From the NCBI GenBank assembly GCA_023392615.1, contig JAEVYT010000005.1:69437-133436 (forward strand): a stretch of DNA of 64,000 nucleotides, read 5' to 3'. The notes under the pieces were generated by a model. The model was not told the origin of the DNA, did not search any database, and saw only the letters and a list, made by a program, of their open reading frames with translations. Origin of the DNA: Bacillota bacterium (GTDB lineage Bacteria > Bacillota > Clostridia > Lachnospirales > Lachnospiraceae). Shown here in pieces: positions 8,678 through 17,534 of this stretch; within the stretch, counting starts at the first letter, position 1; every line of letters starts with the position of its first letter. The position numbers and the translations under genes are program-made.

Positions 8678-8776
8678 CCTATTAAAAACCTCCCGTAACT
8701 CTATGTATTTATATCACTCGCTTCTGTGCTCTAACTAATATGAACTATTAATTTCACATAATAATTTCATGTAATT

Positions 8777-8825
8777 AGATATCTCTTACAGCCAGATATC
8801 TCTTACAGCCAGATATCAGTTATAG
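8777..8825. repeat. 17-bp tandem repeat, about 2.8 copies
   Basis: AGATATCTCTTACAGCC occurs at 8777-8793 and again exactly at 8794-8810, followed by a degenerate third copy AGATATCAGTTATAG. It lies between the tadE-type gene and the FHA gene of one operon, so it is transcribed as a spacer. Confidence 0.85.
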
Positions 8826-8894
8826 ACAACTTTCACTTGTCGCTAGATTTCTCATGTAGTTTTATCATTTATGACTATAATTGCTGGATGATGG

Positions 8895-9527
8895 CTATCT
8901 TAGTATTTGATTTAGTTTATCCTGCAGCTGACTTATTCCCTTTACTTTTGATCCTGTTTCTAATATTACCTCCATGCAACGAATCGATTCTGCCGGGTTA
9001 TGCATGGGATAATCCTCGCTGATCACTGTTAATGAATAGGGTTTAAACAATTGCTTTATAAATGGTATCGGAATTTCTGAATGAGCAGAAACTGCTGCGG
9101 TGATTTTATTATGGTTTACATTTACTTTGATGTCTTTTACACTTAACAGAAGTAACTTACCGGTTAATTGCGCTATAATTAGCTTCTCTACTACTTCCTC
9201 CTTGGATGGTGATGTGTCCGTTAGCATGTAAAACACACCTCTATCATCAATATTTGTATAATCTACTCTTCCGGTTACAAGATCTGACCTATGCTTAAAA
9301 TAAAAGCTAGCCTTTATTAATGATGCATCAGTGACTGTTTGAATACGATTTTTATCCTGAAGGTAAAAAGAAAGATAGATTAATGCAAAGATACATAACA
9401 ATATAAAAGGCATAACAAAGGAAGCTTCCACTGTGATGGAGCCATTTATCGTAGGGCAATTCGATTCAAACGATGGTGTTGTCATATGTTTATTTTGATG
9501 TTTTTGCTTCTTGCATTTTATTATCAT
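8895..9527 (-). CDS. tadE: TadE-family minor pilin-like protein
   Basis: 210 residues. After a 31-residue polar start comes SITVEASFVMPFILLCIFAL, the TadE/TadG signature with the conserved glutamate within the first turn of a single membrane helix (about 32-55). The rest is extracellular. TadE-like pseudopilins are cleaved by the TadV peptidase and contribute to Flp pilus assembly. AAGG seven bases before the ATG supports the start. It lies 30 bases downstream of tadV in the Tad operon. Confidence 0.85.
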   Translation of the reverse strand: MIIKCKKQKHQNKHMTTPSFESNCPTINGSITVEASFVMPFILLCIFALIYLSFYLQDKNRIQTVTDASLIKASFYFKHRSDLVTGRVDYTNIDDRGVFYMLTDTSPSKEEVVEKLIIAQLTGKLLLLSVKDIKVNVNHNKITAAVSAHSEIPIPFIKQLFKPYSLTVISEDYPMHNPAESIRCMEVILETGSKVKGISQLQDKLNQILR

Positions 9528-9557
9528 AATTCAGCCTTATCTCCCAAAAATCACATA

Positions 9558-9995
9558 TTACTTCGAAAAGAATACGAATAGATATGCTATGAATAAAAAT
9601 GGAACAAACGGTATCGCTTTCTTTCTATCCGCCAGGCGAAAGGTAAGTAGACCGATTGATATAATAGCTGCAAATGTAAGCGCAATTGCAAACAACTCTA
9701 GATTACTCCAAAAGCCCAAGCCTACCCCGGTAACACAGAGTAATATTCCATCCCCCAACCCGATTTTCCCCGAAGTTGCAATACTGACAACAATGATTAC
9801 TGCACCTATGGAGAACCCGGCAAGTCGATCCAATAACCCATATGACTGACAGAACGGAATACAGACAATGATAAATAACGCACCAAATATAACCAACCAA
9901 AGATATATCTTTTTCTTAAGCATATCCTGTATTCCACATATGCCTATCATAATCATTAAAACCCATTGTATTGATAGTTCGGCCATCCTTTTCAC
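9558..9995 (-). CDS. tadV: TadV-type prepilin peptidase (A24 family)
   Basis: 145 residues, almost wholly hydrophobic (about five to six membrane segments), matching the short CpaA/TadV subfamily that lacks the methyltransferase domain of PilD. The two catalytic aspartates of A24 peptidases can be placed in GICGIQDML (D23) and GLGDGILL. It should cleave the Flp1 pilin and the TadE-like proteins of this operon at the cytoplasmic face of the membrane. Confidence 0.88.
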   Translation of the reverse strand: MKRMAELSIQWVLMIMIGICGIQDMLKKKIYLWLVIFGALFIIVCIPFCQSYGLLDRLAGFSIGAVIIVVSIATSGKIGLGDGILLCVTGVGLGFWSNLELFAIALTFAAIISIGLLTFRLADRKKAIPFVPFLFIAYLFVFFSK

Positions 9996-10060
9996 TTCCT
10001 TCTACTATATTTAACTATGACAATTGCTTGTTCATGTTATTTTACTCTTCCCTCTACATC

Positions 10061-11020
10061 CTATTTCCCACATCTTGAACAAGGGCTCCTAGTTCCAACC
10101 TGTGATATTGGGACTTTCTTTATCGTCCGTTTCAACCCGGAGCATCCTCTAGAAGTATGATATCTTGTGCCATCCGATGTAATATAGAATATTCCTCCAT
10201 CTACACCACCACTTTTACAACAAGTTTCACAGGGATAATATTTTGCTCCGTTAACATTACGTAAATCACTTGGCACACCGGTTACTTCTCGTATGGACAG
10301 TTTAATATGGGAGCATTCCGATGTTTTATGATATACCGTACCTGTCTCAGTAATATATACCATCTCCTCATCTCCGGGCTGGTTAGTACCATATAACGGC
10401 GCAACGGAAAATCCTGTCCATGCCCTGAGACGAACTCTTTGTAACATATTCATATCGCCTATATGAATTATTTTAATCGGGAGATTGACTTTATATCGCA
10501 ATATAATATCTACTATGTTTTCGTCGTTGAGAATACTCGAATACGAGAAGTTTATCCCATTAAACCCTCCCTTGATGCAGGATCGATTGAAGCAGTCCTT
10601 ATCCATATATCTTCGTGCATAAAGAAACAGGCTGCTTTCACTGATAAACTTATCCGATTCATCCGTAATCATGGAATTTAGACCTTCAGGTAACAACGAT
10701 TTATCAAAACTCATTACTTCTGAAAGATCCGGAAAATCCTGATAAAAATACGCTGCCTTAGATAAATCAAGACCCTTCTTCGTAGCGGATGCTTGAAGTT
10801 GTTCCTGTATGGTAAATATCTGAATAAAATACAGAAAAGCAATCATAAAATAAAGAAATATTGGTGTTACAAGTGCCGCCTCTACAGTTAATGCACCACT
10901 ATAAGTCTTCCTGTTTTGATAGAACTTTTTATCTTGCTTCGAAGATAACCAATTATATATTAATTTCATCATAGTAGTTTTTATATCCAGTTCAAGGTTT
11001 ATATTAACGTGTAACCGCAT
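10061..11020 (-). CDS. TadE-like protein with duplicated cysteine-rich C-terminal tail
   Basis: 319 residues as the longest frame; a start at the second ATG pair (10972) is also possible because neither has a convincing ribosome site. Residues 40-70 contain the TadE motif GALTVEAALVTPIFLYFMIAF. The extracellular part ends in two related repeats of about 45 residues, each reading YHxxxxC, then about 30 residues, then PCxxC (YHKTSEC ... PCETC and YHTSRGC ... PCSRC). The Cys/His spacing looks like metal-binding or disulfide-bonded knuckles, unusual for a TadE protein. A surface tip or anchoring role is inferred only. Confidence 0.8.
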   Translation of the reverse strand: MRLHVNINLELDIKTTMMKLIYNWLSSKQDKKFYQNRKTYSGALTVEAALVTPIFLYFMIAFLYFIQIFTIQEQLQASATKKGLDLSKAAYFYQDFPDLSEVMSFDKSLLPEGLNSMITDESDKFISESSLFLYARRYMDKDCFNRSCIKGGFNGINFSYSSILNDENIVDIILRYKVNLPIKIIHIGDMNMLQRVRLRAWTGFSVAPLYGTNQPGDEEMVYITETGTVYHKTSECSHIKLSIREVTGVPSDLRNVNGAKYYPCETCCKSGGVDGGIFYITSDGTRYHTSRGCSGLKRTIKKVPISQVGTRSPCSRCGK

Positions 11021-11046
11021 TACAATAAATTGTATTTAAGATCTAA

Positions 11047-11169
11047 TGGACTGGGATGTCCGTTCTTCCGAAGAAAAGGTATTATAATACATATCAGCAA
11101 ATGATTTCTTGGAGAGTTTTAATTTTTTTGGATTTTTATTTGGACAGAAGAGCGGACATCCCAATCCAT
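11047..11169 (-). repeat. Long inverted repeat within the Tad operon
   Basis: TGGACTGGGATGTCCGTTCTTC (11047-11068, 22 bases) is the inverted copy of the segment ending GGACATCCCAATCCA near 11148-11168, with two differences, one of which is a G-U pair in RNA of either strand. About 80 AT-rich bases separate the arms. It sits between the DUF5702 gene and the TadE-like gene; in mRNA it would form a strong stem and could reduce or protect downstream message. Confidence 0.75.
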
Positions 11170-11186
11170 CAATAAGCTAAACTTAC

Positions 11187-13715
11187 TCAATAGCTGTTTG
11201 ATAATTTTGTTGAAAAGCGAAATCCCGATTTTTTATTCCTAAAGATATTGCTAACTGCGTTTAAGCTGGTAAACTTGGTGGGTACTATACCATCCGCTTT
11301 CACTTCGAATCCAAATAAGCACTGATTTATCTGAAATCCTGGTGAATTGTAACGAAGTTTAATATCCTCCTGGATCAGATCCATCGCATGATAGGTTAGG
11401 TTTTGTTTGTTCTTGAGAAAAAGAAAGATATTAAGATAATCCTGATAAGCCAAGCTAATTTCCTTCGAATTTGGTATGGATTTTGCCTTACTCAGTAGAA
11501 ATGTTCGATTTATTAATAATATCTCCGGTAATTGAAGAATAACCTTCTTTTTTAGTAGCGGAATCTCCTTTCCCATCATCATTGCACATACATCAAGTAA
11601 TGCTTCAGCCATGGACCAGGTCAATAATATCACAGCTTGAACGATACCAATTAATATCGGTAAACCCGTAAACCCGACCAGCGCTGCTGCCAACACTCGC
11701 GCTTCATTTCGCTTAGCACTATCTCCAGACACACTAACAAAATCCATGATTGCTCGCAGTAGTGTAATTCTCATGATTACCGCGGATAGATTCTTTGCAT
11801 CGGAAGAATTCTCACATAATAGATATTCTTGCTCATAGTTAAGGGCAGAAGGCTTCTTATCTTTCTCACTGGAATTATCATAAGAATAGAAATGCTCCTT
11901 CATATAATCCAGATACAAAAACTTCTCCGCTACACTATTAACAGCACCTGCTAAGACTGTACTAAAATCACTGTTTGCTCCCAAACTTTTAAATACTTCT
12001 CCTAGTCCTGAGGAATTCCCATTTGTTGTCATCTTATCAAAAAACTCAGTGAAAGCACCGGTATAACCCTCACTTTCTCCCTGCATGGTTGCAATATCTG
12101 AGGGTAATCCCATATCTGTAAGCTTTTTCTCCGATATATCCTCCGGGTTTATGACCAGTGTAGATATTCCCTTTTTAAGTAGATTGTTTATTCCTTCAAT
12201 CGGATTATCCATATGGGCTTTCTTATCCAACACCAGTGTACTATAGTCTAGTTTTAATCCATTTATTTTGTAATTCTTAAGCGCCTTTACTGATAAATCA
12301 GCACTCATCTTAGCCTCTAAATAATCCTGAACAGATAATTGTTTTTGTTCCTCCGCTAAAAGCTCCATTATTGTTATAACTACATCAAAATTATCATTAA
12401 GAATCTTCTTCATATTCTTTAAATCATAACCATTTCCACCGTTACCTATGTAATTATTGAGCTCATTATAGTTTTCTTCCAGTCCGGAAAAAGTATCTGG
12501 ATTAACTTTCTCCTTCTGACTGTATAAATATGTCTTATATTGTTGTAATAACGGTTTCGCTACTTCTGTCTTTATAATCAGCTTATCCACACAAGCTATT
12601 GCATCTTGTATTACGGGTTTCATCTCTTTAAATAATACATCTAGCTTTTCTTCTCTATCTCCTATATTCTCAAGAAGCTTTTTCTTATTGTCCTTATGTT
12701 CTTTTAATTGGTTTTTTATTTCTGTTTTACTTTTTTCCAATTCAGTCAGTTCATCATTTAATCTTGATATCTCACTTGAATACTCTCTTGTTTTGCTTCC
12801 GATATTTTCAACATCTTTTATCTCACTCTTTTTCTGTGATATCTTATCTACTAACTCGCTATACTTTATTTCTTTATTCTCAATGAAGATTTGTTCCTTA
12901 TCAACATCCCCAACCGTTTTTTTTATCATCTCAAAATCCTTTTTCGGATTGCAATATAAGTTCTTTACCGCCTGATATACATCTTTTTGATTAACCTCCA
13001 CAGCTTTCATTGATACCTTAGAGGAACATATCTTTTTAACAAAATAATCAGTGGTGGTCAGCTTACCCTTGCTATTCACTTTTATACCGCTTTTACTTGT
13101 TTTTAATCCATCTAGTAACTCCATCAATTCTAATATGCCCTTATCTATCTCAACCAGTTCTTCCTCAACCGATTGCTTCTTCTCATACACATAACTAAGT
13201 TTCTCAGGTTCCTCTAATAGCTTGAATTTATCCAATATAAGCTCTGCTCCTTTACCTAACTCTTTGTACTTCATATACTCCACAGCTTCATTGATAAACA
13301 GAGTCCCTTGATAACTCGTGAGGAATGTTTCATTATCAACTATTAGATTGCCTATATCAAATGGATAAAAATTATAATAATCCTTTGCGTTTATTCCGAC
13401 TAACTCTCCTGCCGGTTGAAAAGTATAGTTCATATAACCATTTAGTTTTTTTTGGATATCCTGCTTTATTATTAACTCGTCATTTTGATTTGCATAATAT
13501 CCAAAGACATGGTATTCATCCCATAGGGGTTTATAATACTCTGCCAACAGAGAATCCGTTGCCGTCATTAAAGCACGCTCTGCAAATGTTCTCGTTGTGT
13601 TTACTCTAGCACCCTCAATGATAGTTAGAAGTAAGGATAGAATTAGAATTAGGATCAGACTCATAAATACAGTTATCGTTCCCTCTTCTTTTTGTTTCAT
13701 AATTTTTCTCACCAA
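11187..13715 (-). CDS. DUF5702-type Tad-cluster protein (TadG-like, large coiled coil)
   Basis: 842 residues. The N-terminus EGTITVFMSLILILILSLLLTIIEGARV is a TadE/TadG-like processing site and membrane helix; DUF5702 proteins of Lachnospiraceae Tad clusters start this way. Residues about 160-420 are rich in Lys/Glu heptads and predicted coiled coil (KSEIKDVENIG, LTELEKSKTEIKNQL). A second hydrophobic region near 690-720 (LAAALVGFTGLPILIGIVQAVILL) precedes the C-terminal part. Start is uncertain among TTG 13715, GTG 13712 and ATG 13700. It probably forms a surface or periplasm-spanning scaffold for the pilus (inference). Confidence 0.8.
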   Translation of the reverse strand: MVRKIMKQKEEGTITVFMSLILILILSLLLTIIEGARVNTTRTFAERALMTATDSLLAEYYKPLWDEYHVFGYYANQNDELIIKQDIQKKLNGYMNYTFQPAGELVGINAKDYYNFYPFDIGNLIVDNETFLTSYQGTLFINEAVEYMKYKELGKGAELILDKFKLLEEPEKLSYVYEKKQSVEEELVEIDKGILELMELLDGLKTSKSGIKVNSKGKLTTTDYFVKKICSSKVSMKAVEVNQKDVYQAVKNLYCNPKKDFEMIKKTVGDVDKEQIFIENKEIKYSELVDKISQKKSEIKDVENIGSKTREYSSEISRLNDELTELEKSKTEIKNQLKEHKDNKKKLLENIGDREEKLDVLFKEMKPVIQDAIACVDKLIIKTEVAKPLLQQYKTYLYSQKEKVNPDTFSGLEENYNELNNYIGNGGNGYDLKNMKKILNDNFDVVITIMELLAEEQKQLSVQDYLEAKMSADLSVKALKNYKINGLKLDYSTLVLDKKAHMDNPIEGINNLLKKGISTLVINPEDISEKKLTDMGLPSDIATMQGESEGYTGAFTEFFDKMTTNGNSSGLGEVFKSLGANSDFSTVLAGAVNSVAEKFLYLDYMKEHFYSYDNSSEKDKKPSALNYEQEYLLCENSSDAKNLSAVIMRITLLRAIMDFVSVSGDSAKRNEARVLAAALVGFTGLPILIGIVQAVILLTWSMAEALLDVCAMMMGKEIPLLKKKVILQLPEILLINRTFLLSKAKSIPNSKEISLAYQDYLNIFLFLKNKQNLTYHAMDLIQEDIKLRYNSPGFQINQCLFGFEVKADGIVPTKFTSLNAVSNIFRNKKSGFRFSTKLSNSY

Positions 13716-13785
13716 ACAATCCCCCTCTCATTTCATCTCAGATGCATGGTCTCTAAACTCAAATTAAATGTAATGATTTTTTCTA

Positions 13786-13992
13786 TTAATCAATTATCAT
13801 TTCTTTGTTTATTCCTTCTGCATTACCATTTATAGAATTGAAAGCATTTTGTACTATGTCCGTAATCTGATTCCTAAATATCAATACCAGCCCAATAACA
13901 ATTACCAGAATTAATATAATTTCTATTACTCCGATTCCATCTACCTCGGCTGCAGAGGCTTTCTTAAAAAACATTTTAATACCCTGTTTCAT
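13786..13992 (-). CDS. Flp1-type major pilin
   Basis: 68 residues. A basic leader KMFFKKASAAEVDGIGVIE precedes a 20-residue hydrophobic helix IILILVIVIGLVLIF and a short soluble tail, the Flp1-like pattern found in Firmicutes Tad loci. The glutamate in GVIE is the position +5-like glutamate of type IVb pilins. Processing by TadV would occur near the DGIG sequence. It lies between tadC and the DUF5702 gene, as in related clusters, and is the likely pilus subunit. Confidence 0.88.
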   Translation of the reverse strand: MKQGIKMFFKKASAAEVDGIGVIEIILILVIVIGLVLIFRNQITDIVQNAFNSINGNAEGINKEMIID

Positions 13993-14040
13993 ATTATCAT
14001 CCCTTCCTACTTATCAATTCTGTTCATAGTTCCATATAAT

Positions 14041-15570
14041 TTATCCCCTAAAAGACCAAAAAGCAGGAATCATGATAATGAGAAATACAAGTACTAATAA
14101 CATCATCATTGGCATCAATAATTTAGTCCCCGCTTCTTCCCCTAAACGTTTCGCATTTTGCTTTCGTAGTTCAAACGCATCTTCCGCCTCTTTCATCAAT
14201 AGATCCGTAAACCCCTTCGTTCCCTTTTTTAGGTTTTGATTAATTAAGGAACTGAATTTAATATATCGAATGGATCCAACTCGTCTTCCAAACTGCTCAT
14301 AGGCGACCTGCTCTGCAACACCTAATTTTAATTCATTCATCGTCGTGATCATCTCTTCATAAGCGAATCTTTTCTGATGTGATTTTATGCCGTACTTTTC
14401 TTTATAATCTTCAATGATTTTATTCCATGCCTGTTTTACTGTCATTCCGGCATTCACTAAAAGCGTAAATTTGTTAATAATCTCAGGGTAATCTATTTCC
14501 ATCTGATCTTTACGCTTTTTCATATTATTTTCTAACTCTTTATCTGTAATCAACCAGGCTATAACCGATGCTATTACCCCTAAAAACAACCAGTTTATCG
14601 TATCGCCTTTTGATTTATCCTTCCAATTAAGACGATACCCTTCAATCTCATTCGGGAGCCTTAGGTAATCATCCCCTATTGTATCTTTCGCATAGTTTTT
14701 CACCTTTTCAACCAGCCCCATCTCTACAAGCTGCTCCTCGGTATACTTCCTTGGCATCACTTTAAACTCCCAGTTATATTCCCTTCTCTCGTCTTGAAGC
14801 GATAACACAGAAGTTACCTTTACTTCCTTTCCTTCTGCGTTAATCTTATCATTATGAATTTGTCCATCCGTTTGGATGAGAGAATAATCCGAAGGTCTCC
14901 ATTCGACTGTAACACCCTTCTTTGGTATGCTACTCACTAGGTTTAAGTTAGTATAAATCTTATCAAAAGATTTATTCTCACCTAATATGCAATTCTGTAA
15001 GTAGACATATGCATCTGCAAAAAGTTGTTCTTTTTCTTTGGTGCTATATGCCTGTTCTTGTACCGTAATCGATACATCCTTTGTTTTTGGCATCTCCGAC
15101 CCTTGTGAACTATGCCCTTTATTCCCTTTCTCCATAGTAACATTCAGTTCTACACGCTTACCTCCCTTTCCGGGATCGGGTCTTAAGATGTATTCTCCTC
15201 TAACTAATTCGGAGTTACTACCGGCCAACTGTGACATGATGGATAAGATGTTAAATAGAATTACAATGGCAACTACAGTGGATATTCTGTCATACCAGTA
15301 TATCTTGCTTATCTCCTCCTTCTTTAATCCGCTGTAAAGTACTTTCATCATTTCTTGCTTTCGTTCACTTTGTTTTATCCAACGTTCAAGTTTTATCCTC
15401 ACAAGAATGCGCTCTGCCAATGGAAATAAAAAATATAACTTATGTGCTTTCTTATCATAATTAAATTGATCTTTCTTAGCTTTTAAAAAACATATAATAC
15501 TTATTGTGACCAAGAACGCTATCACTAGAATATTTAATACAAACAAGATACCCTCCTTTTCATACTTCAA
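14041..15570 (-). CDS. tadC: TadC-like inner membrane platform protein (type II secretion F family)
   Basis: 509 residues. The C-terminal 200 residues form the T2SSF domain (ITDKELENNMKKRKDQMEIDYPEIINKFTLL... with ITTMNELKLGVAEQVAYEQFGRR) and end in a membrane helix (LLMPMMMLLVLVFLIIMIPAF). Between the N-terminal helices and this domain is an extra region of about 200 residues (130-330) that is extracytoplasmic by topology and not part of the usual, much shorter TadC. It overlaps the tadB frame by 11 bases, so the two are translationally coupled. Confidence 0.85.
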   Translation of the reverse strand: MKYEKEGILFVLNILVIAFLVTISIICFLKAKKDQFNYDKKAHKLYFLFPLAERILVRIKLERWIKQSERKQEMMKVLYSGLKKEEISKIYWYDRISTVVAIVILFNILSIMSQLAGSNSELVRGEYILRPDPGKGGKRVELNVTMEKGNKGHSSQGSEMPKTKDVSITVQEQAYSTKEKEQLFADAYVYLQNCILGENKSFDKIYTNLNLVSSIPKKGVTVEWRPSDYSLIQTDGQIHNDKINAEGKEVKVTSVLSLQDERREYNWEFKVMPRKYTEEQLVEMGLVEKVKNYAKDTIGDDYLRLPNEIEGYRLNWKDKSKGDTINWLFLGVIASVIAWLITDKELENNMKKRKDQMEIDYPEIINKFTLLVNAGMTVKQAWNKIIEDYKEKYGIKSHQKRFAYEEMITTMNELKLGVAEQVAYEQFGRRVGSIRYIKFSSLINQNLKKGTKGFTDLLMKEAEDAFELRKQNAKRLGEEAGTKLLMPMMMLLVLVFLIIMIPAFWSFRG

Positions 15571-16303
15571 TTAAAACGATCTTATCAATAATCAAAAATG
15601 CTGCTAAGTAGAAAATTAGCATTAATGTCATTACCATAAATCCTATTATATTATTATATAGGGGATCTAAAAATCCTGGTGACGTCGCCGCCAAATAACA
15701 TAGAATAAACAGCGGAATTCCCTTCATAACATTGGCTTCCAACCGTTTTGCAGAAATTATTGTTAAAATTTCTCGATTTACTTCGATTTTGTCATTAATG
15801 ATCAAGTTGGTAGTTTTAATTACATTAATCAGATCTCCACCTGTTCTTTTGGCTGTATTAAAGACCTCTGCGAAACTCTTGATGTCTTCTATCCCTGTTC
15901 GATCACCAAAATCTCTTATAGCCTCTTCGACGGTAATATTCATTCGCATCTGATTAATGATATAATTGAACTCACTTATTATCATAGAGTGCTGATCATA
16001 TAATAATCTTAAGTCCTTGCTTGCCTGTTCAAAAGCATTCTCTGTTGAATATCCTGCCTCCAAGGCGGCTGAAAGTGCCGTAATACCGTCCCGAAATTCC
16101 AGGTTTAGCTTCCACTTTCTTTTATTAATAATAGATTTTTTTATGAATATTCTAAAATAATAAATGGTTGGCGACAGAATAATCACCCCGACAATATTTC
16201 GATAGAATAAAATCCCTAGAATTAGGATGATCATCACACCCATCAGAAAATAGATAATGTTTTCCTTCTTTGTAAATTCATATTTATTATAATCCCGAAT
16301 CAA
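15560..16303 (-). CDS. tadB: TadB-like inner membrane platform protein (type II secretion F family)
   Basis: 247 residues with two N-terminal and two C-terminal membrane segments around a cytoplasmic T2SSF helical bundle (FRDGITALSAALEAGYSTENAFEQA, a motif typical of the family; DRTGIEDIKSFAEVFNTAKRTGGD). With TadC it forms the membrane platform on which the CpaF ATPase acts. One base separates it from cpaF upstream and it overlaps tadC downstream. Confidence 0.9.
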   Translation of the reverse strand: MIRDYNKYEFTKKENIIYFLMGVMIILILGILFYRNIVGVIILSPTIYYFRIFIKKSIINKRKWKLNLEFRDGITALSAALEAGYSTENAFEQASKDLRLLYDQHSMIISEFNYIINQMRMNITVEEAIRDFGDRTGIEDIKSFAEVFNTAKRTGGDLINVIKTTNLIINDKIEVNREILTIISAKRLEANVMKGIPLFILCYLAATSPGFLDPLYNNIIGFMVMTLMLIFYLAAFLIIDKIVLIEV

Positions 16304-16304
16304 C

Positions 16305-17528
16305 TTAAGTCTCCTTTCTCATTAATCCGGCACGTAAAAGCTTATCGCTATTCATAAGGTTATTGAAGTGATCTAGAGTACCAATTACCTTTCCTTCCTC
16401 TTCTCCCGCCTCTTCAAATACATAAATCGGGTTCATGATAATCTCTCCGTCAATGCTCTCCAGTACCTCAGTTATCTCCAACACCCGTCTGGTTCGATCT
16501 CTTAATCTTCCTAAGTGCACAATGATATCAATTGCAGAGGCAATTTGCTTACGTACCGCAAGTAGAGGGATCTCAGTGCCCATAAGCACTAATGACTCCA
16601 ATCTGCTTAACATATCAGCAGGTGAATTCGCATGTCCAGTTGATAATGATCCATCATGTCCGGTATTTAATGCCTGGAGCATGTCTATTGCAGCCGCATC
16701 CCGAACCTCTCCAACTATAATTCGATCGGGTCGCATCCGAAGAGAAGTTTTTATTAAATCACGAATTGTAATCTCATTGCTTCCCTCCGAATTAGCGTTC
16801 CGGACCTCTAGGCGGACAAGATTGGATATATTACGAATCTGAAGCTCAGCTGAGTCTTCAATCGTAATAATTCTTTCACCCGAGGGGATAAAATTAGATA
16901 AGACATTTAGAAATGTAGTTTTCCCTGAACCCGTCCCACCACTTATAAAAATATTATATCTGGCTATTACAAGCTGTTTCAAAAATGTGGCTACCTCTTC
17001 AGTTATGGATTCAAGTCGAACTAATTGCTCCATGGTAATTGGATTGCTTGGGAATTTCCTTATCGTTATAATTGGACCTTCCAAAGCGATGGGAGGAAGT
17101 ACAACATTAACACGAGAACCATCTGATAACCTAGAATCTACTATTGGACTCGCTTCATTGATAATACGATTGGATTGGGATACAATTTGCTGTACTACGT
17201 CCTCTAACTTTTGTACTGATTCAAAATTTCTTTCACTCTGAAGTATCTGACCGTCTTTTTCATAGAATATATTGTTAGTGCCATTCACCATAATTTCGGT
17301 GATAGTACTGTCTTCAATGAATTCCTGTAAAATATCAAGTCTACGAATCGAGTTGAAGATCTCTCTTCTCAGGGAAAGCTTATCTGGAATACTGATATAA
17401 GTCTCCCTGCTATAGCTTAGGATTTCTCGGTCAATCATCTCCAATATCTCTCTATCTTCTATATCTCGACATAGGTCTACACCTTCTAGAACCTTTTGTC
17501 TTAGTATATCCTTATAATATTGCACCAC
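16305..17528 (-). CDS. cpaF: CpaF/TadA-type pilus assembly ATPase
   Basis: 407 residues, a typical secretion ATPase of the GspE/VirB11 class. Walker A GGTGSGKTT is at 197-205; the Asp box follows (ITIEDSAELQI), Walker B is DRIIVGEVRDAAA, and the His box is TGHDGSLSTGHANS. The N-terminal helical domain (VNGTNNIFYEKDGQ) is that of CpaF proteins. It powers Flp pilus extension from the cytoplasmic face. Six bases downstream of tadZ and one base upstream of tadB. Confidence 0.96.
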   Translation of the reverse strand: MVQYYKDILRQKVLEGVDLCRDIEDREILEMIDREILSYSRETYISIPDKLSLRREIFNSIRRLDILQEFIEDSTITEIMVNGTNNIFYEKDGQILQSERNFESVQKLEDVVQQIVSQSNRIINEASPIVDSRLSDGSRVNVVLPPIALEGPIITIRKFPSNPITMEQLVRLESITEEVATFLKQLVIARYNIFISGGTGSGKTTFLNVLSNFIPSGERIITIEDSAELQIRNISNLVRLEVRNANSEGSNEITIRDLIKTSLRMRPDRIIVGEVRDAAAIDMLQALNTGHDGSLSTGHANSPADMLSRLESLVLMGTEIPLLAVRKQIASAIDIIVHLGRLRDRTRRVLEITEVLESIDGEIIMNPIYVFEEAGEEEGKVIGTLDHFNNLMNSDKLLRAGLMRKET

Positions 17529-17534
17529 TACCTC

